From the IMG/VR virus record IMGVR_UViG_3300042295_000307, positions 1 to 37,513 of that record: a stretch of DNA of 37,513 nt. One strand, 5' to 3'. This document shows, piece by piece, positions 27,843-36,748 of this stretch (within the stretch, counting starts at the first letter, position 1; the number at the start of each line of letters is the position of its first letter). Origin of the DNA: a virus. A program made the translations under genes and the position numbers. A model generated the notes under the pieces. The model saw nothing but the letters and a program-made list of their open reading frames with translations. It was not told where the DNA came from and did not search any database.

Positions 27843-30410
27843 ATGACGGCATACCTTTCCCCAGCGCCAAAGCTGCAGTTTTTTTACGCAGATGGAACGC
27901 CTTTAGTTGGAGGGCTTTTATATTCTTACGCGGCGGGGACTACCACGCCTTTAGCAACGTACACTACGGCAGACGGCTCATCAGCTAACACAAACCCAAT
28001 TGTTTTAGATTCTCGCGGGGAAGCTAATGTTTGGTTAGGCAACGCTGACGCGTACAAACTCACACTAAAAACGCCTACGGGCGATACCATTTGGACTGTT
28101 GATAACATTTCGTCAGTTGAGCCGTTAATTGACGCTTTTAAAGTTCAACTCGCAGCTCCCAGCGGCGCGTCTTTAATTGGATTTATTGCAAATGGCGCGT
28201 CAAATCCAAGCGATGCCAGAACAGTTCAAACTAAATTAAGAGAAATTGTTAGCGTCAAAGATTTTGGCGCGACTGGCGACGGCGTAACCAATGACCGAGC
28301 AGATATTCAAGCAGCCATAGACCAAACTGCAGGTAATGCCCAGTTATATTTTCCTGCTGGAACATATCTAATAGATGAGGCATTACAGTGGAAATCTGGT
28401 TCTTATTTAGTTGGGTCGGGAATTGATTTAACTATTATTAAACTATCAAACAGTGCAGACATAAATAGTAATGTATTAGAGCCAGAAGATAAAAACGGCG
28501 GCACAGAAGGATGGGGCATTACACAAATGACCCTAGATGGTAATTACCAAAGATTTGGTAGTGGAAGTTTAGGCGATGATCGTCCAGGTGGAACTTGTTT
28601 GGCTACTATGAGCGCCAAGCAAGGGGTTATTACTCAAGTAAAAACAAAAAACGCTATTTTGCATGGTGTTGATGTTTGTAATGGCGGCGAAGTAGTTGCA
28701 GGACAACGATATTACGTTGCGCCTGCTAATCAAGCGCCAAATTATTACCCGACAAATGAATCTGAAAATATTTGGTTAGATGAAATTTACAGCGAAAACG
28801 CTGGCGACGACGCATTTACAGGGCATTACAGCAAAAATATTTTTATCGGTCGAGTATATTGCACAAGCACGGGGGGAAGGCATCCTGACCCCGAAGCGTC
28901 AAACTGCTTTGAGGTTGACGATGGTTGCCGACTTTGGAGAATTAACCAAATAACCAGCACCGGCGGAAATCGCGGTTTGGCCATAAAAGTTCACACCCCT
29001 GAACCGTCGCCAATCGACATTATGATCGGCACCCTTTTTGTCAGTGATTGCCGTCAAGGGCTATATATAGACGGACACGCCACGTCATTTGCTCAACGCA
29101 TTACTATTAATAGCGTAATAGTTACAGATCCAGTTCAGGTAAATCAATCTAGCGGTTCTGCTATTGATATACGCGCCATCGTAATTCAAAACGCAAAAAA
29201 CGTTACTATAAACGCAGTAATTGCGGAAGCAACTGGCAGTGAAAGTTTTGCTTTAGATTCGGGCATTTTAGTGTCTAGCAGCTCAACAGACGTTTCAATT
29301 GTTTCGTCGAACATAAAAAATTGGCCTTACAACAATACCGCGACAACAACTATTGGCGGCGTTGTTGTTTCATCAACTTGTAGCAGGGTTTCTTTTAACG
29401 AAATAAATCTTGTCGATTGCGGTTTTAGAGGTGTTGTTGATACCGGCTCGTCAAAAACATCGTATGGAAGTGTTTTTGCCGAGTTAACATCAGCAGTCAC
29501 CGGAAGTGTTGCAGTTAGATTTGTTCAAAGCCCAAAAACAAATCAGATAAATATTGGCCCAATCACAGAAGTTGGGTATGCGACGGCGACAAGTTATGAT
29601 GCCACTGATTCAACAACGATCCCAATAGCACATACCGTTTCTGGATGGTGGGTTGATGGTTTTATAACCGCAGGGCAACGAAATACACCCATAACCACAT
29701 ACCATCAATTTAATAACGACCCAGCTACAACAGCAAATACAGAGCCGACTGCATTCTTCACGGCGAATCAAACCGAAGCGTTAATGCAAGTTTTTGCTAG
29801 AGGAACCGGCGGTTCATTCGGGGCAAATGCCGCAGCAGCGGTTGTTAAAGTTGGGACGTCAGCCACCACGGGGCGGTCAATTAATGCGGGCGGCACCGTT
29901 AACGCAAGCGGCGCCGACTACGCGGAATACATGGTTAAACGTGATGATTGCGGAATTATCTTAAAAGGCCAAATTTGCGGTGTTGACGCAAATGGAATGC
30001 TAACTGATATGTTTGAGCTGGCGCATTCTTTTGTCATTAAATCAACAAGCCCCGCGTATGTCGGCGGCGATATTTGGGCGCAGCATCTTCAAAATCGCCC
30101 TGAAAAACCTTTAGGCAATGATGTGGCCGAAGAAGTTTTAAAAACATACGAAAAAAATCTTGCTGAGTTTGAGGCTGAACTAGAACTGGCAAGGCAAAAA
30201 GTTGATCGAATCGCGTTTTGTGGCCGAGTGCCGTGCCGTATAGAGGGTAGTTATAGCGTTGGGGATTATGTAATAGCGCAACCAACGACTTCGGGGCATA
30301 TCAAAGCAATTGCGGCGTCAAAAGTTGACTTTGAAAATTATGCTTTAGTTGTAGGTAAAATTTGGGGTCTTACGGACGACTCTCCGACAGTTGCGGTCAA
30401 AATCGTGTAA
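27843..30410 (+). CDS. Tailspike with pectate-lyase fold and self-cleaving C-terminus
   Basis: An 855-residue receptor-binding protein. Residues 1-95 (LSPAPKLQFFYADGTPLVGG, LYSYAAGTTTPLATY, VLDSRGEANVWL, YKLTLKTPTGDTIWTVDNI) are the common phage spike head-binding pattern. The segment near residue 138, VKDFGATGDGVTNDRADIQA, marks a pectate-lyase-like beta-helix that runs to about 560 and probably degrades a host polysaccharide. From about 680 on, NASGADYAEYM and RVPCRIEGSYSVGDYVIAQP match the Peptidase G2-type C-terminal chaperone, which helps trimerisation and then cuts itself off. The gene is markedly AT-rich in codon choice. The polysaccharide target cannot be read from sequence. Confidence 0.88.
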   Translation: MTAYLSPAPKLQFFYADGTPLVGGLLYSYAAGTTTPLATYTTADGSSANTNPIVLDSRGEANVWLGNADAYKLTLKTPTGDTIWTVDNISSVEPLIDAFKVQLAAPSGASLIGFIANGASNPSDARTVQTKLREIVSVKDFGATGDGVTNDRADIQAAIDQTAGNAQLYFPAGTYLIDEALQWKSGSYLVGSGIDLTIIKLSNSADINSNVLEPEDKNGGTEGWGITQMTLDGNYQRFGSGSLGDDRPGGTCLATMSAKQGVITQVKTKNAILHGVDVCNGGEVVAGQRYYVAPANQAPNYYPTNESENIWLDEIYSENAGDDAFTGHYSKNIFIGRVYCTSTGGRHPDPEASNCFEVDDGCRLWRINQITSTGGNRGLAIKVHTPEPSPIDIMIGTLFVSDCRQGLYIDGHATSFAQRITINSVIVTDPVQVNQSSGSAIDIRAIVIQNAKNVTINAVIAEATGSESFALDSGILVSSSSTDVSIVSSNIKNWPYNNTATTTIGGVVVSSTCSRVSFNEINLVDCGFRGVVDTGSSKTSYGSVFAELTSAVTGSVAVRFVQSPKTNQINIGPITEVGYATATSYDATDSTTIPIAHTVSGWWVDGFITAGQRNTPITTYHQFNNDPATTANTEPTAFFTANQTEALMQVFARGTGGSFGANAAAAVVKVGTSATTGRSINAGGTVNASGADYAEYMVKRDDCGIILKGQICGVDANGMLTDMFELAHSFVIKSTSPAYVGGDIWAQHLQNRPEKPLGNDVAEEVLKTYEKNLAEFEAELELARQKVDRIAFCGRVPCRIEGSYSVGDYVIAQPTTSGHIKAIAASKVDFENYALVVGKIWGLTDDSPTVAVKIV

Positions 30411-30485
30411 CTAAATAAGACAGCACAAATTGTTTTGTATGCCGCTATTAATTTAAGTTTTTAAACTATATGTTTAGGTGTAGCC

Positions 30486-30821
30486 ATGACAGTTACTGTT
30501 AAAGTTCTTATCCCCGCCAAGACAGCGGAAAATACCCAAACCACCCAGTACACTGCGACGGGTGTGACGGCCATTATCGACAAGTTTACAGCCACTAATT
30601 ACAGCGCAACCGCTGCTACCATTAGTGTTAACTTGGTAACTGGTGCTGATACGGCGGGTAACCAGAACTTGATTACCAAAACGAAAACATTGCAGCCGTC
30701 GGAAGTCTACACGTTTCCAGAAATTGTAGGTCAGGTCTTGGCACCGAGCGGTTTTATCTCTACTATCGCGGGAACTGCTAGTGCGATCAATATTCGGGCA
30801 TCTGGCCGCGAGGTAACGTAA
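30486..30821 (+). CDS. Small beta-rich virion protein
   Basis: A 111-residue protein with an AGGTG-type ribosome-binding site, starting MTVTVKVLIPAKTAENTQTT. It is Thr/Ala/Val-rich with strand pattern (TAIIDKFTATNYSATAATIS, VNLVTGADTAGNQNLITKTK) and ends NIRASGREVT. The start after a 75-base AT-rich gap makes it the first gene after the tailspike. The composition resembles virion decoration or tail-associated proteins. No enzymatic motif is visible. It leads into the cupin-SET gene three bases later, so the two are likely co-translated. Confidence 0.65.
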   Translation: MTVTVKVLIPAKTAENTQTTQYTATGVTAIIDKFTATNYSATAATISVNLVTGADTAGNQNLITKTKTLQPSEVYTFPEIVGQVLAPSGFISTIAGTASAINIRASGREVT

Positions 30822-30824
30822 AGT

Positions 30825-31694
30825 ATGAACGCAGTAGAGCTTTTTGACGCAGATAGCACGGCGGTAGTTACGCCAGAGCTGATGCGGCAAAAGGTTGTTG
30901 CACTGCAAGATGAACTGTTGCAGATGCCGCAGGCTGACATTGTAACAACTCACACGTTTTTGCCGGGTGTGTACGAACGAAAGATTACCGTGCCGCCGTG
31001 GACAGTGTTGACAGGCGCAGCGCACAAGACGGACTACCGCGTGCGGTTGGAAAAGGGCACGATTGCGGTAAACCGTGATACGGAAGTAGTTGTGTTGACG
31101 GCGCCATGTAAGTTTGACGCCAAGGCAGGTGAACAGCGCGCAGGCCGCGTGTTTGAAGATGAAGTTGTTTGGGTGGACGTGTACGACAACCCCGATGACT
31201 GCCAAGACATACCGACGTTAGAAGACAGGCTGTACGTTGTGCCGGAGTGTGGGTTAGGCGATACTCGACGTCAGTTAGCGATTGAATCGGCGCAAACGGA
31301 TTATCAGTTGTTTTTAGAGCAGTTGGGTATGGATCAGCCCACAATGGACGCAATAGTAACTATTGAAAGCGATCTAATTGATATGCCCGAAGGGCACGAT
31401 GTAGAATTAAAAACGTCGCCAGTGCATGGTACGGGCATGTTTGCAACGCGGTACTTTTTTGCCGGCGAAGTTATTTGCCCCGGTCGATTGGATGGTAAAC
31501 GTACTCCGGCAGGCCGGTTTATAAACCATTCGCCCGACCCTAACGTTATGCCGCACAAGTTTGGCGACGATCTATACGTAATTGCTTTAAAAGATGTGGG
31601 GGTTGGCGGGGAACTTTTAATAGATTACCGAGATGCCGTACACGCAAATTTTGGCTTTTACTTACCTAAGGAAACATCATGTCAGGATTTATAA
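30825..31694 (+). CDS. Cupin-like plus SET-domain protein
   Basis: A 289-residue fusion. Residues about 40-125 have a cupin-like jelly-roll pattern (FLPGVYERKITVPPWTVLTG, AAHKTDYRVRLEKGTIAVN, then APCKFDAKAGEQRAGRVF). Residues about 190-275 show SET signatures in order: VELKTSPVHGTGMFATR (HGTGMFA, 201-207), FFAGEVI, RFINHSPDPNVMP (NHSPDPN, 234-240), ALKDVGVGGELLIDY (GGELLIDY, 261-268). SET proteins transfer methyl groups from S-adenosylmethionine to lysine. NHSxxPN and the final Asp-Tyr are the cofactor and catalytic motifs. It sits between tailspike and ejection genes and overlaps the next gene by 16 bases. It could modify a virion or host protein; the substrate is unknown. Confidence 0.82.
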   Translation: MNAVELFDADSTAVVTPELMRQKVVALQDELLQMPQADIVTTHTFLPGVYERKITVPPWTVLTGAAHKTDYRVRLEKGTIAVNRDTEVVVLTAPCKFDAKAGEQRAGRVFEDEVVWVDVYDNPDDCQDIPTLEDRLYVVPECGLGDTRRQLAIESAQTDYQLFLEQLGMDQPTMDAIVTIESDLIDMPEGHDVELKTSPVHGTGMFATRYFFAGEVICPGRLDGKRTPAGRFINHSPDPNVMPHKFGDDLYVIALKDVGVGGELLIDYRDAVHANFGFYLPKETSCQDL

Positions 31695-32368
31695 CCGGTA
31701 GCGTAATTAGTGGCGGGGCATCTTACGCTGCCGCAAAAGCGCAACAACGTGCTACCGACCGCGCGACCGATGAGCAACGGCGTCAATTTAATCGTCAGAT
31801 TGAACTGCAAGAGCCGTTTCGTAAAGTAGGCGTCAATGCACTGCCTGAACTGGTAGCTGCGTCTAAATACACGCCGTTTGGTATGGATCAATTTCAAGCA
31901 GACCCTGGCTACGCGTTCCGATTGCAAGAGGGCATGAAGGCGCTTGATCGCAGTGCTGCGGCCAGAGGCGGCCTACTGTCTGGCGCTACGCTACGCGGCG
32001 CGCAACGCTACGGTCAAGACTTGGGTTCGCAAGAGTACACCAACGCGTTTAACCGCTATCAGATGGAACGCCAAGCGCGGCTAAACCCGCTGCAATCTTT
32101 GGCGGGCATGAGCCAGACCGCTGCCAACACAATGTCTAATCAAGCAGGTCAGTTTGGCGAAAGCATGGCGCAGAACGCCATGACGCAAGGTAACATTCGC
32201 GCGTCTGGTTACATGAACACCGCGAATGCGTTGACGGGCGGGTTAAATCAATACTTAAACCAACAGCAAAATCAACGGATGATGGATCGGTTCTTCCCGC
32301 AGCAGCCGTCAGGAGCTGCGCCACTAGGTATGCCGGGTAATCCGTTTCCTTATGACGTTACTTCTTAA
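31679..32368 (+). CDS. Internal virion/ejection protein (gp7-like position)
   Basis: A 229-residue protein starting MSGFITGSVISGGASYAAAK, with a Gly/Ala-rich membrane-active-looking N-terminus. A charged helix (QQRATDRATDEQRRQFNRQI) follows, and then the familiar DPGYAFRLQEGMKALDRSAAARGGLLSGATLRGAQRYGQDLGSQEY pattern of phage DNA-ejection proteins. Such proteins travel with the DNA and help form a conduit across the cell envelope. It overlaps the SET gene and precedes two larger ejection-type proteins. The C-terminus is Gln/Asn-rich with a Pro-rich end. Confidence 0.82.
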   Translation: MSGFITGSVISGGASYAAAKAQQRATDRATDEQRRQFNRQIELQEPFRKVGVNALPELVAASKYTPFGMDQFQADPGYAFRLQEGMKALDRSAAARGGLLSGATLRGAQRYGQDLGSQEYTNAFNRYQMERQARLNPLQSLAGMSQTAANTMSNQAGQFGESMAQNAMTQGNIRASGYMNTANALTGGLNQYLNQQQNQRMMDRFFPQQPSGAAPLGMPGNPFPYDVTS

Positions 32369-32377
32369 AGGTTAGCT

Positions 32378-34270
32378 ATGGCCGGTATTGATTACACCAT
32401 CCCAGGGCAAATTAAAGGCATTCAACTTGAATCGCCCATGAACGCTATGACGCAAGCGTTGCAGCTGCGCGGGTTGCAAGAAGCTTCGCAGATGAATGCG
32501 TTGAAGGCGCAAGAGTATCAGCAAGACGTAGTGGAAAAGAATGCGCTTGCTCAGATATACGCAAACCCAAAATTAAAGTACGGGTCAGAAGAGTTTTTTG
32601 CAGAAGTATCTAAACGCGCGCCTCGCTATTTTGAGAAGATTGCTACTGGCGAAGCACAACGACAAACAGCGCTTTCGACTCAACAACAACGCGAAGCTGC
32701 AACTGAAGAGGCTCGCCGAAAAACCCGGTTAGCTAACCGCGAGTTTGGGTACCGCAAGATCGCTGGCGCGCCTGACTATGGTCAGGCTGTCAGTATGATT
32801 GAACGAAGTGTTCGGGCTGGCGAGATTGATCGTGAAGAGGCAGACGACATGCTCTCGCGCTTAAACCCTGATGTTGACATGGGTCAATTTAGAACCCAAA
32901 CGCTGACGAACATGTTAGCGCCAGAAAAAGTATTTGAAGAACAACGCGCTGCAGAAAAATCTACCTTTGAGATTGATAAACTTAAAGCTGACAAGGCCGA
33001 ACGCAAACTTAAGTTTTACCAATCTGTTGTGCCCAACGTTGACACAATAGATGGTGTGTCTCAGCTTGTGGCAACAATGTATCAAGACCGAGACCTTGGG
33101 CCAGTTTTGTCGCAGATACGACCTTACGAAGACGCTGTTACAGCCAATCAAGATTCGTTTAATAAAGACCCTGAGAATTGGAAGTTAACGTCAAGCGGCG
33201 TTAATGCTAAAGACGTTATTGAAATGGCGCGCACTAAAAACAAACCTATATCCGTGTCGCCCGGCAGTCAGTTACTTGACCCAAATTCTCTTGAGGTCAT
33301 ATATACCGCACCAACTACTTCCAGAGAAAGCGAAAGCGATCTGGCGCGCTTGCAGCGCGAACGTGCGGCTATTGCAGCAGAAAATCCAGACGACCCTCGC
33401 TTGGCACAATACGATGCGCGTATTTCTAAGCTAGTCAGCCCGGCAGAACACTTGTCGGATTTGGCTCGCAAGCAAAGCGAACTTGAGGAACTTGAAGCTC
33501 AGTTGGTTAAAGACCCAAACAACGCCAAGCTTAAACAGCGCATTAAAGAGTACAAAGACGACATCCGCAAAGATACGCAGTGGAAGCCGTCAACGGTTGT
33601 TGTGCAGGCGCCGACCTTGTCCGTTCCCGCAATAGACATGGCAGCAGATCGTTTCTTGACAGACGGCACGTTGCCATCGGGCATTAGTAAATTTAACCGC
33701 GACGCTATCATGAATCGCGCGGCAGTAATTGCTAAAGAAAAGGGTATTAGCCCTGACCGCGTTTCGCAGTTAGAAACAGTTGCCAACAAACAAGCTTTGG
33801 GTCAACTGTCCAAGACTGAAACAATGGTCGGTTCGTTTGAAAAACTTTTTGTTAAAAATGCCGACCTAGCTTTATTGTTAGGTAAAAAAGTTGACAATAC
33901 AGGCGTTCCTTTATTGCAAAAATATATTAACGCGGGGTACCGCGCAAGCGGTAGCAGCCCAGATTTAAAAGCGCTTGACACCGCTATTGAAGCGGTTGCA
34001 TCTGAATACGCCAAAATTGTATCGGGCAGTATGGGAAATACAGCGGTTGCGCAAGGCGAAAAGAAAAGAATTCGTGAGTTAATAAATTCTCAGTTAACAC
34101 CGCAAGATTTAATTGCTGTGATTAACACAATGAAGATAGAAACCAAAAACCGCATGGAAGGGTTTAAGGAACAACGCGCTGAGCTATTAGGATCTATGCG
34201 CAGCTCTACAACCGCGCCCGCCGCAAAAAGCGATGTACGTTCTAAAGCTGATGCAATTTTAGGGAAATAA
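32378..34270 (+). CDS. Internal virion/ejection protein (second)
   Basis: A 630-residue, largely helical protein starting MAGIDYTIPGQIKGIQLESP, with PMNAMTQALQLRGLQEASQM typical of the N-termini of podovirus ejection proteins. The bulk is Gln/Ala/Glu-rich coiled sequence, with no transmembrane segment and no transglycosylase motif. In P22-like phages three such proteins (gp7, gp20, gp16) are ejected before the genome. The size and order here match gp20. An AGG ribosome-binding site precedes the ATG. No catalytic residues could be identified. Confidence 0.8.
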   Translation: MAGIDYTIPGQIKGIQLESPMNAMTQALQLRGLQEASQMNALKAQEYQQDVVEKNALAQIYANPKLKYGSEEFFAEVSKRAPRYFEKIATGEAQRQTALSTQQQREAATEEARRKTRLANREFGYRKIAGAPDYGQAVSMIERSVRAGEIDREEADDMLSRLNPDVDMGQFRTQTLTNMLAPEKVFEEQRAAEKSTFEIDKLKADKAERKLKFYQSVVPNVDTIDGVSQLVATMYQDRDLGPVLSQIRPYEDAVTANQDSFNKDPENWKLTSSGVNAKDVIEMARTKNKPISVSPGSQLLDPNSLEVIYTAPTTSRESESDLARLQRERAAIAAENPDDPRLAQYDARISKLVSPAEHLSDLARKQSELEELEAQLVKDPNNAKLKQRIKEYKDDIRKDTQWKPSTVVVQAPTLSVPAIDMAADRFLTDGTLPSGISKFNRDAIMNRAAVIAKEKGISPDRVSQLETVANKQALGQLSKTETMVGSFEKLFVKNADLALLLGKKVDNTGVPLLQKYINAGYRASGSSPDLKALDTAIEAVASEYAKIVSGSMGNTAVAQGEKKRIRELINSQLTPQDLIAVINTMKIETKNRMEGFKEQRAELLGSMRSSTTAPAAKSDVRSKADAILGK

Positions 34271-34272
34271 CT

Positions 34273-36426
34273 ATGGCAACAGCAGACGAATACGCAGCGT
34301 GGATTGTCAAAAACGAAGCCAAAAAAGGCACGCCAGAATTTGACACGGTTGCAGCTGCGTACAAAGAAGCGCAGGCGCAAGAGCAATCGTTGCCGCCTAT
34401 TACCGTTACGCCTGACACTATGACGGTCAGCGAAATACCTAAGCCTCGTAATTACAGTATGGGTGAAATACCAGGCGCCATGATACGCAACGCACCAAAA
34501 AGCGCTGTTGAATTTGGCGCGAATGTTGTCGCGCCATTTATTAGTCCTGTGCAGACGTTTATGGGTTTAGGAGATGTGCTGGGCGGCGTTATGGAGCCGG
34601 TTACGCCTGACTTTCTGTACAGCGACGAAGCGTTAAAAAACGCTAAGAATGCGCGTTCGGGCGTAGCTGATTTTTTTGTTAACCGTTACGGCGGCTATGA
34701 CAATTTAAAGCGCACAATGGCGGAAGACCCGGTCGGGTTTTTTGGCGATCTATCTACCGTGCTTACGGGCGGCGCGGCGAGTGCGGGCAAGTTAGGCGCT
34801 ACGTCAACCGCAAACGTATTATCTAAAACGGCTAGGTACACCAATCCTTTGACGCCTTTTGCTGCGGCGGGTAAGTACGCTTACGGCAAGGTAATACCCG
34901 AGTCGGAAAAAGTTGCCGCCGCTATGGTGCGTAAAGCATCTGGCGACGACTTAGAAAAAATTCGTGCGGTAATTAATAAAGACGAGTCAGGCTTGACTGT
35001 ACAAGAGTTGTTAGCTGACCTTGACCGTAACCAGATTCAATCGTTGGGTGAACTAGCGCGCACTAAAGACACTAAGAATTTTTATTCTAAGCTGGACAAA
35101 TATCGTGAGCAGACCCGTCAAGACACATTAAACAATCTGGCAGGCGGCGCAACTAATACAGAAATCCTAAACAATCTGGCCAAGTCTAAAGACGCGTTGA
35201 CAGACGTTACCACGCCAATGCGCGAAACCAACTTGGCTGCTGCCAACACCGGCAAGTTAAAGCAAACTTTAGAAACGCAAGCAACTACATTAGGTGAAGC
35301 TGCTGCCGGTAAAGTGGACGACGTGCGTCGATTTACGGCTGCGCGTCAACGACTAAACGCGGCTAAAACCCAAGCCGACCTATCACCAAACGTTAGCGCA
35401 GATAGGCTGAAGTTTACCGGTGAAATGGAAGATGCAGCTGAACGCGTGGCCACCAAAGCGGCAGATGATTCACTTAAATTTGGTGAAGGCGCCCGGTTTG
35501 CCCAAGCCCGCGCTGACAGTTTGGCAGCCCACGGCTTGAAGCCGCTAGATACTGACGGCGTCCTGCGTGACATCAGAGCCAAACTGAACGACCCCAAGAT
35601 CGGCGTGTCGGACGTTAACCGTAAGGTATTGACTGCAGTCGGCAAAAAGATTCAAGAGTGGACAGCCCGCAACGGCGGCGTGATTGACGTTGAAGCGCTT
35701 TACAGTATTCGTAAAGATACAGTCAATGAAGTCATTGATAGCTTGGGTAAAGACCCCAAAGCGTCTGCTAAATACGCAGCTCGTTTGTTAGGTGAAGTAC
35801 GTCCGCTGATTGACGACGCCATCATCAAAGCTGGCGGCACGGGCTGGAAAGACTACCTTGAGACTTTCTCTAGCGGCATGGATGTCATTAACCAGCGCAA
35901 AATGGCTCAAACAGCCCGTGACTTGTATAAGAAAAGCCCAGACGAGTTTATCGCGCTAGTGCGTGGCGAACGGCCTGATTTGGTCGAGCAGATTTTTGGC
36001 AATGGCCGCATTGATATTAAAGCTGAGATGGGCAGCAAGTTTAAAGCGCTTGACACCGTTGCAGGCGAACTAGAACGCGGGCAAAAAATAAAAGCCGCTT
36101 CCGAAAAAGGCGCAGCCAACCTAAAAGATATTGTTAAAGAATCCACGCCAAGCCTACGCATACCGTTTTTTGGTTTAAAAGCTACGGTTGGTAACGCTGT
36201 GTTGAAGGAGTTGTCCGGTAAAATTAACACCAAGACAATGGCGATTCTGGAAAAAGGTTTTGAGTCGGGCAAGAATTTTGAGGATATGCTAAACCAAGTG
36301 CCTTTTGGCGACCGGGGCAGGGTTTACAATGCGTTGCAGAAAGTTAACCGCGTAAACTTGACTGGCGCGGCAACGGTATCAAACGCTTTGGCACCGGAAA
36401 ACAGAAACAGAATGAGGGCACCATAA
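34273..36426 (+). CDS. Internal virion/ejection protein (third, largest)
   Basis: A 717-residue protein starting MATADEYAAWIVKNEAKKGT and PEFDTVAAAYKEAQAQ, a short N-terminal helical element common to large phage virion proteins. It continues with amphipathic stretches (APFISPVQTFMGLGDVLGGV, DFFVNRYGGYDNLKRTMAED, LSTVLTGGAASAGKLGATS) and long Ala/Lys/Glu helices to the C-terminus. It begins two bases after the previous stop and is the last of the three-gene ejection set, matching gp16 in position. No lytic transglycosylase or peptidase motif is visible. The hydrophobic amphipathic N-terminal third could insert in the host membrane. Confidence 0.8.
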   Translation: MATADEYAAWIVKNEAKKGTPEFDTVAAAYKEAQAQEQSLPPITVTPDTMTVSEIPKPRNYSMGEIPGAMIRNAPKSAVEFGANVVAPFISPVQTFMGLGDVLGGVMEPVTPDFLYSDEALKNAKNARSGVADFFVNRYGGYDNLKRTMAEDPVGFFGDLSTVLTGGAASAGKLGATSTANVLSKTARYTNPLTPFAAAGKYAYGKVIPESEKVAAAMVRKASGDDLEKIRAVINKDESGLTVQELLADLDRNQIQSLGELARTKDTKNFYSKLDKYREQTRQDTLNNLAGGATNTEILNNLAKSKDALTDVTTPMRETNLAAANTGKLKQTLETQATTLGEAAAGKVDDVRRFTAARQRLNAAKTQADLSPNVSADRLKFTGEMEDAAERVATKAADDSLKFGEGARFAQARADSLAAHGLKPLDTDGVLRDIRAKLNDPKIGVSDVNRKVLTAVGKKIQEWTARNGGVIDVEALYSIRKDTVNEVIDSLGKDPKASAKYAARLLGEVRPLIDDAIIKAGGTGWKDYLETFSSGMDVINQRKMAQTARDLYKKSPDEFIALVRGERPDLVEQIFGNGRIDIKAEMGSKFKALDTVAGELERGQKIKAASEKGAANLKDIVKESTPSLRIPFFGLKATVGNAVLKELSGKINTKTMAILEKGFESGKNFEDMLNQVPFGDRGRVYNALQKVNRVNLTGAATVSNALAPENRNRMRAP

Positions 36427-36522
36427 ATGGCTTCGCTAACCCCAACACCTAAGCAGCAGTTCTTCGACGCCAACGGCACAGACACCTTTGACGCTGGCTC
36501 AATTAACATCCTTTACGAGTGA
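36427..36522 (+). pseudogene. Truncated spike/fibre N-terminus remnant
   Basis: A 31-codon frame starting MASLTPTPKQQFFDANGTDT and stopping after INILYE. The first part is the same kind of sequence as the tailspike head-binding start at 27843 (LSPAPKLQFFYADGTPLVGG), but it breaks off where the spike continues with GGLLYSYAAG. It follows the previous stop directly. The likeliest reading is the stub left by loss of a second spike or fibre gene. A real short peptide cannot be excluded. Confidence 0.5.
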
Positions 36523-36525
36523 CGC

Positions 36526-36747
36526 ATGGACTCGCAGATCCTTTTTAATATCGCTGTAGCGATTGCCGGGTTCTTCGGCGGCTGGATACTGAACAACATC
36601 CACCGCTCGATTGACCGGCTGGACACGGACGTGCGTGCCTTGCCGCACGTCTACGTCACCCGTGAGGACTACCGTGACGACATGCGCGAAGTTAAAGAGA
36701 TGCTGGGTAAGATTTTTGACAAGCTAGAGGCCAAGCAAGACAAGTGA
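36526..36747 (+). CDS. Small membrane protein with coiled tail
   Basis: A 73-residue protein starting MDSQILFNIAVAIAGFFGGW, one N-terminal membrane helix (about residues 5-22), followed by a charged helix LDTDVRALPHVYVTREDYRD and a Lys/Glu tail. This layout (N-in or N-out single helix with a coiled cytoplasmic or periplasmic part) is common in podoviruses just before lysis genes. The name is not settled; it is sometimes annotated as holin-like. The preceding remnant ends three bases before it. A role in lysis control is inferred from place only. Confidence 0.72.
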   Translation: MDSQILFNIAVAIAGFFGGWILNNIHRSIDRLDTDVRALPHVYVTREDYRDDMREVKEMLGKIFDKLEAKQDK

Positions 36748-36748
36748 C

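Noticed and set aside
30474-31205. 243-codon minus-strand frame opposite the small virion gene and the cupin-SET gene
   Set aside because: The plus-strand genes have recognisable domains and ribosome-binding sites; this frame has an Arg/Cys/His-rich shadow composition.
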